64,000 nt of DNA, taken from Dyella_B humi (lineage in GTDB: Bacteria; Pseudomonadota; Gammaproteobacteria; Xanthomonadales; Rhodanobacteraceae). Under the pieces are notes generated by a model. The model was not told the DNA's origin. It saw nothing but the letters and a program-made list of their open reading frames with translations, and did not search any database. The number at the start of each line of letters is the position of its first letter. Position 1 is the stretch's first letter. The position numbers were made by a program, and so were the translations under genes. The stretch is from positions 1,178,001 to 1,242,000 of the forward strand of contig NZ_JADIKI010000022.1 in NCBI RefSeq assembly GCF_044904605.1, written 5' to 3'. Shown here piece by piece: positions 24,801 to 31,491 of the stretch.

Positions 24801-27508
24801 TCTGGAACGAAGACCAGGCCGGCTACCGACAAGAACTGCAGGATTTGATTCTGGGCCTGATCGCGTCGAGCACCGAAGCGAATCTGATCGATCGTCCCGG
24901 CGGCATCTTCGTGCGACCGACGCAGCAGTTGTCGGCAGAGGATCGCGTGCTGGTGCAATCGGTGGCGCGCATGGTGCTGTATGACAGTCGCGGCACATTG
25001 GCCGAACAGATCGAGCGCCGCCGCGTGGAGTCGCAACTGCCGGCCTTGACCATCAGCCGGCAAAGCGGGCCGGAGCAAACCATCGCCGCAGACGACACGC
25101 AGGCGCTGTTGGACACGCTGCAGTTGAGCAATCGCTACGGTGGCTTCTCGCCGGATCTCAGTGAATACGTCATCGTATTGCGCCCCGGTCGGCCGACACC
25201 CGCGCCGTGGGCGAACGTGCTGGCCAATCCCGATTTCGGTTGCGTGGTGTCCGAAGCGGGAAGCGCTTATACCTGGGCGGAAAACTCGCATGAATTCCGC
25301 CTCACGCCGTGGCACAACGATCCGGTCAGCGACAGCTGCGGCGAGGCGTTCTATCTGCGTGACGAGGAAACCGGCCGTTACTGGTCGCCTACGCCGCTGC
25401 CGCATCGTGGCAAGGGTGCGTACGTGACACGGCACGGCTTCGGCTACTCGGTGTTCGAGCACATCGAGGACGGCATCCACACCGAGCTATGGATGTACGT
25501 GGCCTTGCACGCGCCGGTGAAGTTCTGGGTGCTGCGCGTGCATAACCGTTCCGGTCGTAGCCGGCGGCTGTCCGCCACCGGCTACGTGGAATGGGTGCTG
25601 GGCGACATGCGCAACAAGTACGCCATGCATATCGTGTCCGAGTCCGATCCGGTCACCGGCGCTCTGCTGGCGCGCAATGCCTACAACACCGAATTTCCCG
25701 GCCGGGTGGCGTTCTTCGATACCGATGCGGTCACGCGCAGCGTCACCTGCGATCGCATGGAATTTATCGGCCGCAACGGCCATCCGCGCACGCCGGCCGC
25801 GATGAGTCGCATCGGCCTGTCTGGCCGTATCGGTGCCGGGCTCGATCCATGCGCGGCGATCCAGGTGCCGATGGAGCTGGGCAAAGACGAAACGCGCGAG
25901 GTGATTTTCCGCCTTGGCGCGGCGCGTGATGCGAAGGGTGCCAGCGATCTCGCGCATCGTTGGCGCGGCGCCAATGCCGCCACGGCTGCGCTGGAGGAAG
26001 TGCGCATGCATTGGCGCTGGACGTTGTGCAAGGTACAGGTAAAGACGCCCGATGTGGCGGTGAATGCCTTGGCGAACGGCTGGCTGATGTACCAGGTGAT
26101 CGCCGCGCGCTTCTGGGGGCGCAGCGGTTATTACCAATCCGGCGGCGCATTCGGCTTTCGCGATCAGCTGCAGGATTCCATGGCGATGATCCACGCAAGC
26201 CCGTACAGCGCGCGGCAGCATTTGCTGCTGTGCGCGGTACACCAGTTTGTGGAGGGCGATGTGCAGCACTGGTGGCATCCGCCTTCGGATCGCGGCGTGC
26301 GCACGCATTGCTCCGACGATTACCTGTGGCTGCCGCTGGCGCTCAGCCGCTACGTGCATACCACGCACGACACCGGCGTGATGGACGAACGTATTGGCTT
26401 CATCGAAGGCCGCCCGGTGCGGCCCGACGAAGAATCCTATTACGACCTGCCGCTGCGTTCGCAACAGAGTGCCACGCTGTACGAGCACTGCGTGCAGGCG
26501 ATCGAGCGAGGCATCAAGGCGCATGGCCCGCATGGTTTGCCGCTGATCGGCACCGGCGACTGGAACGACGGCATGAACAAAGTCGGCGAGAAGGGTACCG
26601 GTGAAAGCATCTGGCTGGGCTTCTTCCTGTGCGAGGTGCTGAGCTCGTTCGCTGAAACCGCGCGCCGCCATGACGACGAAGCATTCGCACAACGTTGCGA
26701 AGACGAGTCCCGCAAGCTCGCTGCCGCGCTGGATGAACACGGCTGGGACGGCGAATGGTACCGCCGCGCGTATTTCGACGACGGCACGCCGCTCGGTTCC
26801 AAGCAGAACGAGGAATGCCGCATCGATTCCATCGCGCAGAGCTGGTCGGTGCTGTCGGGCGCCGCACCGCAGGAGCGCCGCCGGCAGGCGCTGGAATCGC
26901 TGGACAAGCACTTGGTGAAGCGTGATGCCGGCATCATCCAGTTGCTCGATCCGCCGTTCGACCGCTCGTCGCTGGATCCCGGCTACATCAAGGGCTACGT
27001 ACCCGGCGTGCGCGAGAACGGCGGCCAGTACACGCATGCGGCGGTCTGGGCGACGATGGCTTTTGCTGCCATGGGTGATGCGCGGCGCGCGTGGGAACTG
27101 CTGCACATGATCAGCCCGATCAGTCACGGCAGCGGCGAGCGCATCGACGTCTACAAGGTCGAGCCCTACGTGATCGCCGCCGACGTGTACTACGGCGGCA
27201 TCCATGACGGCCGCGGCGGCTGGACCTGGTACACCGGCTCGGCCGGCTGGATGTATCGGCTGATCATGGAGTCACTGCTGGGCCTGCGGGTGGAAGGCGA
27301 AAGTCTGTACATCGACCCCGTGCTTCCGCCAGACTGGACGGAGTACCGCCTGAGCTACCGGCACCGCGAGACCGATTACCAGATCGTGGTGCACGCGCAA
27401 GGGCAGGGCGATTCGCGTCGCATCTTGTTCAACGGCACACCGGTCGACGGCGACCGGTTGCCGCTGATCGACGACGGCGGCGAGCACCATGTGGATGTCT
27501 ATTTGTGA
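18893..27508 (+). CDS. ndvB: Cyclic beta-1,2-glucan synthase (GT84/GH94 type, NdvB/ChvB family)
   Basis: A 2871-aa inner-membrane enzyme close to the usual ~2800 residues. Membrane helices lie near residues 426-480. The glucosyltransferase follows, with VITLDADTQLP near 640 and QRRHRW near 787, as in processive GT2-fold enzymes. A second set of helices lies near 840-1000. The Glycoamylase-like (cyclisation) domain has SWSGSMFEYLMP near 1373 and PWGVSESGYN near 1417. The C-terminal GH94 phosphorylase-like part has GTGDWNDGMN near 2554. In Agrobacterium and Brucella this enzyme builds a protein-bound linear glucan from UDP-glucose, trims it by phosphorolysis and releases the cyclic product to the periplasm. 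All key motifs appear intact. A HAD gene overlaps the stop by four bases and phosphoglucomutase follows. Confidence 0.93.
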   Translation: MFRTDQSLLQLALHPQAAARYAEGTAGDESMEPALRAELFSAEQMEQHGIALAKQHTLSPRSSSDRLLKRLDENASLLLQTCEALTAAAKGNRRISPAAEWLLDNYYLVEDQIRIARRHLPKRYNRELPCLAQEGEGAGLPRVYVLALETISHGDGRVDDESLGRFISAYQTVQPLTLGELWAIPIMLRLALIDNLRRAAVRVMADSHYRSQAGKWADVLTEIAERDPKSVVIGVADMARSDPPMTSAFVAELARRLQGQSPVLVMPLTWVEQRLAETGSSIEHHLQLEAQEQAANQVSVGNSIGSLRHLAAIDWHAFVERLSIVEQTLRQDPAGVYPEMDFATRDHYRHVVERLARSSDRQEHEVAHEAVELAHTSATEHAVSGIQAHVGYYLIDEGLPALEQKVGYRYHAWMNLQRALLRRSLLLYVGMVALLTLLFAEPIVHAASINRYPNWALVLIAIPALLAVSQFALGLVNWIVTVTMSPGMLPRMDFSRGVPPTARTLVVVPALMGSTQDVEDMVEALEVHFLANRDQNIHFALLSDFKDADEEWLGDDQSLLRLARQHVDALNAKYAPGSGDRFFLLHRPRRFNRADKMWMGYERKRGKLTDLNNLLRTGNTKPFLLTVGHMEVLRTIRYVITLDADTQLPRDAAQALASVMTHPLNHPVYDASSGRVLRGHGILQPRLGISLPSAGRSRYAMLFGSEVGIDPYTRMVSDVYQDLFNEGSFIGKGVYEVETIAQSLDDRFPENTILSHDLIEGCYARSGLLSDVPLYEEYPSSYVADYQRRHRWIRGDWQLLPWMLPRVPNAQGRWVKNTLDGLSRWKIFDNLRRSLVAPSFVALFLIVWMCFAQSIVWTVALLALLFTLPLLSSLLAIVQKQEDITLSSHLKSALTPASQPITRALFSLTALPHEAWYSVDAIMRTLWRMTVSRRRLLQWRTSRDVEQEGMQSALRTYRMMWINPLLGVLAVAAIWSRQPLALAPASPILLLWLIGPALVRWSSERRREAAFVPSRRQRRFLRALSRRIWAFFETYVGAEDNWLPPDNVQEVPTTVIAHRTSPTNIGLSLLSCLSAYDFGYIGAGRLLDRVGKTVQTLQAMQRYRGHLYNWYDTVTLQPLAPLYISSVDSGNLAAHLLTLRPGLLALLDEPLFHPRSLDGLRDTLTLMRDTLPDEHNAAIASLRRLLYDTVQTPPDSLDRAMVHAVDLQMRFDELRAIVPSDESSEAFFWYQHLREQLADLRHELDLATAWTSGMPEREGIPTLRQVLLAVGATAENDHSSPKGRRDEILRLASAISELATMDFRFLYDPRKKLLSIGYNVDERRLDASCYDLLASEARLASYVTIAQGQLPQDSWFALGRLLTTAGGKPVLLSWSGSMFEYLMPMLVMPSYEGTLLDQTCRAAVERQIEYGQQTGVPWGVSESGYNTVDVHLNYQYRAFGVPGLGLKRGLGEDVVIAPYASVMALMVAPTDAYTNLERLANEGRRGRFGFFEAVDYTPARVPHGQTSVVVSSFMAHHQGMSLLSLAYLLLDQPMQKRFDNDPQFRAIALLLQERVPKNATEYLHAIGFETLQTGNAMADNPLRVFTDPNMPRPAVQLLSNGRYHVMVSSAGGGYSRCRDLAIHRWHEDYTRDNWGQFCYLRDVETGEFWSTTHQPTLAKPDHYEAIFSDARAEFRVRKHHYDAHTEIVVSPEDDIELRRVRLTNRGRRPRTIEITTFAELVIAPAMADASHPAFSNLFVETEWVASAQALIGTRRPRANDERVPWVCHVMAVHDAHIDEISYETDRAKFVGRGRSLVKPLAMSRLESHAQLSNTVGSVLDPVVAIRVRITLPPEQSATIDVVTGMAENRDACLHLAEKYRDRHLADRVFDLAWTHSQVLLHQLNSTHADARLYERMAASILYANTLLRAETSVLQANRRGQSGLWGQAISGDLPIVLLRIGDIANIELVRQVVQAHAYWRQKGLVVDLVIWNEDQAGYRQELQDLILGLIASSTEANLIDRPGGIFVRPTQQLSAEDRVLVQSVARMVLYDSRGTLAEQIERRRVESQLPALTISRQSGPEQTIAADDTQALLDTLQLSNRYGGFSPDLSEYVIVLRPGRPTPAPWANVLANPDFGCVVSEAGSAYTWAENSHEFRLTPWHNDPVSDSCGEAFYLRDEETGRYWSPTPLPHRGKGAYVTRHGFGYSVFEHIEDGIHTELWMYVALHAPVKFWVLRVHNRSGRSRRLSATGYVEWVLGDMRNKYAMHIVSESDPVTGALLARNAYNTEFPGRVAFFDTDAVTRSVTCDRMEFIGRNGHPRTPAAMSRIGLSGRIGAGLDPCAAIQVPMELGKDETREVIFRLGAARDAKGASDLAHRWRGANAATAALEEVRMHWRWTLCKVQVKTPDVAVNALANGWLMYQVIAARFWGRSGYYQSGGAFGFRDQLQDSMAMIHASPYSARQHLLLCAVHQFVEGDVQHWWHPPSDRGVRTHCSDDYLWLPLALSRYVHTTHDTGVMDERIGFIEGRPVRPDEESYYDLPLRSQQSATLYEHCVQAIERGIKAHGPHGLPLIGTGDWNDGMNKVGEKGTGESIWLGFFLCEVLSSFAETARRHDDEAFAQRCEDESRKLAAALDEHGWDGEWYRRAYFDDGTPLGSKQNEECRIDSIAQSWSVLSGAAPQERRRQALESLDKHLVKRDAGIIQLLDPPFDRSSLDPGYIKGYVPGVRENGGQYTHAAVWATMAFAAMGDARRAWELLHMISPISHGSGERIDVYKVEPYVIAADVYYGGIHDGRGGWTWYTGSAGWMYRLIMESLLGLRVEGESLYIDPVLPPDWTEYRLSYRHRETDYQIVVHAQGQGDSRRILFNGTPVDGDRLPLIDDGGEHHVDVYL

Positions 27509-28191
27509 CTCAAGCCAAGACGAACCCTTCGCACGTATTCCTGCTGGATGTCGACAACACCTTGCTCGACAACGACCGCTTCGCCGCCGACCTGCGCGCG
27601 CATCTCACACGCGAGTTCGGCTTGTCCGAATGCGAACGCTACTGGGCGATCTACGAACAGCTGAGGGATTCGCTGGGCTACGCCGATTATCTGGGCGCCG
27701 CACAGCACTTCCGCCAGGACAACGACACGCGACCGGGTATGTTCACGCTCGCGTACTGGCTGCTCGATTATCCGTTCGAGCAATGGGTATATCCGAAAGC
27801 GCTGGAAACCATCGACGAATTGAACAAGCTCGGAAAGGCAGTGATTCTTTCCGACGGTGACATCGTGTTCCAGCCGCACAAGATCGAGCGTGCCGGCATC
27901 CACGCCGCGGTGCGTGGCGAAGTGCTGATCTTCGTGCACAAAGAGGTGGCGCTGGCCGCGATGCAGGAACGCTATCCCGCCCCTCATTACGTGATGGTCG
28001 ACGATAAGCCCAACCTGCTCGCAAAGATGAAGCGCGTGCTTGGCGACCGGCTCACCACCGTGTTCGTGCGCCAGGGCCACTACGCCCTGCAGGCCGATCT
28101 GACCGGCCTCCAGCCTTCGCTGGATTACACCATCAACGCGATTAGCGATCTGCCGGCCTTAGCAGCCGAGCTGGTGCGTGCGGCGGCCTGA
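27505..28191 (+). CDS. HAD-superfamily hydrolase overlapping the glucan synthase gene
   Basis: 228 residues from a GTG start within the GTGA overlap with the synthase stop, so translation is probably coupled. HAD motif I is DVDNTLLDND with the catalytic pair D15 and D17. Motif II is VILSDGD, a lysine follows in the HKEVA segment, and motif IV is MVDDKPNL. Family members are mostly phosphatases acting on small phosphorylated metabolites. Its coupling to a glucan synthase that may release glucose 1-phosphate and its closeness to pgm suggest a sugar-phosphate substrate. That is inference; nothing in the motifs fixes the substrate. Confidence 0.85.
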   Translation: MTQAKTNPSHVFLLDVDNTLLDNDRFAADLRAHLTREFGLSECERYWAIYEQLRDSLGYADYLGAAQHFRQDNDTRPGMFTLAYWLLDYPFEQWVYPKALETIDELNKLGKAVILSDGDIVFQPHKIERAGIHAAVRGEVLIFVHKEVALAAMQERYPAPHYVMVDDKPNLLAKMKRVLGDRLTTVFVRQGHYALQADLTGLQPSLDYTINAISDLPALAAELVRAAA

Positions 28192-28274
28192 ACGCTGGGC
28201 GATCGCCTGGGCGGCGCAGACAAAGGATTGATGTACCGTCGCGGATAATTTGCCGTTGCCCGTAGCCCCCCCTG

Positions 28275-28361
28275 GGCCGTCATTCCCGCGAAAGCGGGAA
28301 TCCATCTTGCTCTTGAACGAAAGGCTGAAAATGGATTCCCGCTTTCGCGGGAATGACGGCC
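28275..28361. repeat. REP/MITE-like element, perfect 31-base inverted repeat
   Basis: Arms at 28275-28305 and 28331-28361 are exact reverse complements, separated by 25 bases. Each arm holds its own small palindrome, TTCCCGC-GAAA-GCGGGAA. It sits between the HAD gene and pgm and would form a long hairpin in the transcript. The motif belongs to a widespread intergenic repeat type in proteobacteria. Confidence 0.85.
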
Positions 28362-28416
28362 TCAGGGCGGGTGGGACGCACCCGTATCCAACTGCTCACT
28401 CGAGGACCTTTCGTAC

Positions 28417-30066
28417 GTGAACCCCAACGTCGACGCGCTTGCCGGAAAACCCGCTCCAGAAACCCTGCTGGTGGATGTGACGAAGCTGCTGGATGCCTAT
28501 ACCGCGCTTCGCCCGGATCCTGCCGAACCCGCCCAGCGCGTGAGTTTCGGCACCTCCGGCCATCGCGGCTCCTCGTTCGAGCGCAGCTTCAACGAATGGC
28601 ACGTGCTGGCCATCACTCAGGCTATCTGTGACTACCGCCGGCAGAAGAGCATCGGCGGCCCGCTGTACATCGGCATCGATACGCATGCGCTGTCTCAACC
28701 CGCCTTCGAAAGCGCACTCGAGGTGCTGGTGGCCAACGACGTGGCGGTGGCGATCTCCGCCGGTGGCGAATACACGCCTACACCGGCCATCTCGCACGCC
28801 ATCCTGGTGCACAACCGCCAGCGGTTGGATGGCCTGGCTGACGGCATCGTGATCACGCCGTCGCACAATCCGCCCAACGACGGCGGCTTCAAGTACAACC
28901 CGCCCAACGGCGGCCCGGCTGAAACCGACGTCACCAGTTGGATTCAGCAGCGCGCCAACGCCTTGCTGGAAAGCAAGCTCGATGGCGTTAAGCGCATCAG
29001 CTATCGGACGGCGCGGCACTCCAGCCTGGTGCAGGAATATGACTTCCTCGGGCGCTACGTCGACGATCTGAAGAACATCATCGATTTCGACGTGATCCGC
29101 GGCTCCGGTTTGCGCATGGCGGCTGATCCACTCGGCGGTGCGGGCGTGCATTACTGGCAGCCGATCGCGCAGCGCTACGGTATTGACCTTACCGTGGTGA
29201 GCGACGCGGTCGATCCCACCTTCCGCTTCATGACGGTGGACTGGGACGGCAAGATCCGCATGGATCCCTCGTCGCAGTACGCCATGCAGCGTCTGATCAG
29301 CCTGAAGGATCGCTACGACGTGGCCTTCGCCTGCGACACTGACCACGACCGTCATGGCGTCGTATCGCGCAGCGCCGGCCTGATGCCGTCGAATCATTAC
29401 CTGTCCGTGATGGTGGATTACCTGTTCCGCCATCGTCCGCAATGGACCGACAAGCCCAACGTCGGCAAGACGGTGGTCAGCAGCTCGCTGATCGATCGCG
29501 TGACCAAGCGCCTGGGTCGCCGGCTATACGAAGTGCCGGTCGGCTTCAAATGGTTTGCCGACGGCCTGTTCGACGGTTCGCTGGGCTTCGGCTGCGAAGA
29601 AAGCGCGGGCGCATCCATGCTGCGTCATGACGGCAAAGTGTGGACCACCGACAAGGACGGCATCGTGCCCGCGCTGCTCGCCGCGGAGATGACCGCGCGC
29701 ACCGGCAAGGACCCCGGCGAGCTGTATGTCCAACTGACCGAAGCGCTGGGCAAGCCATATTCCAGCCGCGTCGACGCCGCCGCGAATGCACAGCAGAAAG
29801 CACGGCTCGCCAAGCTTTCGCCGCAGCAATTACAGAGCAAGGAACTGGCCGGCGAAAAGATCGTCGAAGTGCTCGACCGCGCCCCCGGTAACAATGCGCC
29901 GATCGGCGGCATCAAGGTGATGGCCGAAAACGGCTGGTTCGCCGCACGGCCTTCGGGCACGGAAGAGATCTACAAGATCTACGGCGAGAGCTTCCGCAGC
30001 GAGGCGCATCTGAACGACATCCTGCGCGAGGCGCAGGGCATCGTGGATGCGGCGCTGGCGGGCTGA
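28417..30066 (+). CDS. pgm: Phosphoglucomutase (alpha-D-glucose-specific)
   Basis: 549 residues, matching the bacterial Pgm of E. coli type (about 546). It interconverts glucose 1-phosphate and glucose 6-phosphate in the cytoplasm. The N-terminal signature VSFGTSGHRGSS is present, the active-site serine is S149 in ITPSHNPPNDGG, the metal-binding loop is ACDTDHDRHG, the sugar-binding loop is GCEESAGAS, and the phosphate-binding RPSGTEEIYKIY lies near the C-terminus. Translation starts at GTG 28417. As a source of glucose 1-phosphate for UDP-glucose it fits directly with the glucan synthase two genes upstream, though a REP-like hairpin lies between. Confidence 0.95.
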   Translation: MNPNVDALAGKPAPETLLVDVTKLLDAYTALRPDPAEPAQRVSFGTSGHRGSSFERSFNEWHVLAITQAICDYRRQKSIGGPLYIGIDTHALSQPAFESALEVLVANDVAVAISAGGEYTPTPAISHAILVHNRQRLDGLADGIVITPSHNPPNDGGFKYNPPNGGPAETDVTSWIQQRANALLESKLDGVKRISYRTARHSSLVQEYDFLGRYVDDLKNIIDFDVIRGSGLRMAADPLGGAGVHYWQPIAQRYGIDLTVVSDAVDPTFRFMTVDWDGKIRMDPSSQYAMQRLISLKDRYDVAFACDTDHDRHGVVSRSAGLMPSNHYLSVMVDYLFRHRPQWTDKPNVGKTVVSSSLIDRVTKRLGRRLYEVPVGFKWFADGLFDGSLGFGCEESAGASMLRHDGKVWTTDKDGIVPALLAAEMTARTGKDPGELYVQLTEALGKPYSSRVDAAANAQQKARLAKLSPQQLQSKELAGEKIVEVLDRAPGNNAPIGGIKVMAENGWFAARPSGTEEIYKIYGESFRSEAHLNDILREAQGIVDAALAG

Positions 30067-30085
30067 CACTGGCGATCGCTGTAGC

Positions 30086-30257
30086 CCCCTCTCCCAGTGT
30101 CCTGATTAGCGTCGAATCTCAGTTACACCTCATCGTCGCCCCGGCGAAAGCCGGGGCCCAGTGTCTTCTGCCTTAAAGTCGCTAGGCCCCGGCTTTCGCC
30201 GGGGTGACGGGAATTTTGCTGAGATTCGATGCTAATCAGGTCCCGGTGGGAGAGGGC
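30086..30257. mobile_element. MITE-like element with nested inverted repeats
   Basis: Outer 22-base ends (30101-30122, CCTGATTAGC...; 30219-30240) are inverted copies with one mismatch, and weaker complementarity reaches 30086 and 30257 (CCCTCTCCCA / TGGGAGAGGG). Inside, CCCCGGCGAAAGCCGGGG and CCCCGGCTTTCGCCGGGG are again inverted to each other. No coding capacity. It fills the gap between pgm and the cupin gene and looks like a non-autonomous mobile repeat or a large REP doublet. Confidence 0.72.
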
Positions 30258-30375
30258 GCAAGTTGCCGGCCCCTAGACATCGTTGTCATTTCGTCGACAC
30301 AATCCGCAAACGGGGCGGGTGGGCCTGCGCTAGGCTTGCCTTCCAACACGGCCAGGCAATACGCGAGGGGATGTC

Positions 30376-31398
30376 ATGGCGAACGTCGAGTTGAGGCCGG
30401 TGGTCCACGTCGACAACGAGTGGCGCCGGTGGATTGCGGAGAACCTGCTGCTGGACGGCCCACCGCAGGGCATCTACGAACAGATGCTGCTCGCCGGTAT
30501 TGCGCACGAGGAAGCGGTGCAGGAAATCCAGGCAGCCATCGCCAGTCCGTACCTGGCCGGCGCGCAACGTTTGCGCAACCGTTTGGCGAAACACGATTGG
30601 ATACTGGAAGCGCAGCGTCACATGAATCGCCTGCGCAGTACCGAAGTGCCGCGTCGACACAAGCTGTCGCGCGAGGAATTTCTCGACGCTTACTACACCG
30701 CCGGTCGCCCGGTGATCATCACCGGCATGATGGATAACTGGCCCGCGATGACGAAATGGGGCCTCGATTACTTCAAGCAACGCTGCGGCGATCGCGAAGT
30801 GGAGATCCAGTTCGGTCGCGATGCGGACGCGCAATACGAACTGCGGAAAACCGCGCATCGCAAGACGATGCCATTCGGCGATTACGTGGAGATGGTGCGC
30901 AACGCCGGTCGCAGCAACGACTTCTACATGACCGCCTACAACGAGGGAAAGAACCGCGCGGCGTTGACCGAACTATGGCAGGACATCGTGCAGATCCCCG
31001 AGTACTTGAACGGCGAAGGCCCCACGCAGGGTTTTCTGTGGTTCGGCCCGGCCGGCACCATCACGCCGTTCCATCACGATCTCACCAACAACTTCATGGC
31101 GCAGGTGCTCGGTCGCAAGCGCATCCTGATGATGCCGGCCTGCGAAATCGCGCACGTCTACAATCACGAGCACTGCTTTACGCACGTGGATGGACGGCAG
31201 ATCGATCTGCAGCGCTATCCGCGCATGGCGGACGTGCAGGTGCTTTCCTGTACGTTGAATCCGGGCGAGATACTGTTTCTGCCGGTCGGCTGCTGGCACT
31301 TCGTGGAAGGCCTGGATATCTCTGTCACTGTGTCGTTTACCAATTTCCTGTGGGATAACGACTTCACCGCGGAGTATCCGCAGCAACAGGCGTTTTGA
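30376..31398 (+). CDS. JmjC/cupin-8 domain protein (predicted Fe(II)/2-oxoglutarate oxygenase)
   Basis: 340 residues, started at ATG 30376 after GAGGGG. The N-terminal 100 residues are helical and unfamiliar. From about residue 105 (RPVIITGMMDNWPAM) the cupin-like JmjC fold begins. The iron-binding triad is readable: H233 and D235 in PFHHDLTNN and H308 in VGCWHFVEG. A 2-oxoglutarate-binding basic residue is probably in GRKRILMM. Bacterial members hydroxylate proteins or small molecules; the substrate here is unknown. It is a single gene between a MITE-like repeat and a terminator, with no evident functional partner. Confidence 0.85.
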   Translation: MANVELRPVVHVDNEWRRWIAENLLLDGPPQGIYEQMLLAGIAHEEAVQEIQAAIASPYLAGAQRLRNRLAKHDWILEAQRHMNRLRSTEVPRRHKLSREEFLDAYYTAGRPVIITGMMDNWPAMTKWGLDYFKQRCGDREVEIQFGRDADAQYELRKTAHRKTMPFGDYVEMVRNAGRSNDFYMTAYNEGKNRAALTELWQDIVQIPEYLNGEGPTQGFLWFGPAGTITPFHHDLTNNFMAQVLGRKRILMMPACEIAHVYNHEHCFTHVDGRQIDLQRYPRMADVQVLSCTLNPGEILFLPVGCWHFVEGLDISVTVSFTNFLWDNDFTAEYPQQQAF

Positions 31399-31423
31399 AC
31401 GTTTGCAGCGCGGTTTGCAAGGG

Positions 31424-31453
31424 AGCCCCTTTCCCGAAGGAAAGGGGCTTTTC
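31424..31453 (+). terminator. Rho-independent terminator after the JmjC gene
   Basis: Perfect 11-base stem AGCCCCTTTCC (31424-31434) and GGAAAGGGGCT (31439-31449) with a CGAA loop, followed by TTTT. It lies between convergent genes and may also act on the opposite strand through its AAAG-rich side. Confidence 0.85.
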
Positions 31454-31491
31454 ATGCCGGGGCCTGCAGGGCGGCCGGCGGCGATGAATCA

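Noticed and set aside
22646..25480. Very long open frame (944 codons) on the minus strand
   Set aside because: It lies entirely inside the glucan synthase gene, has a His/Arg/Gln-rich composition typical of antisense reading of GC-rich DNA, and shows no motif.
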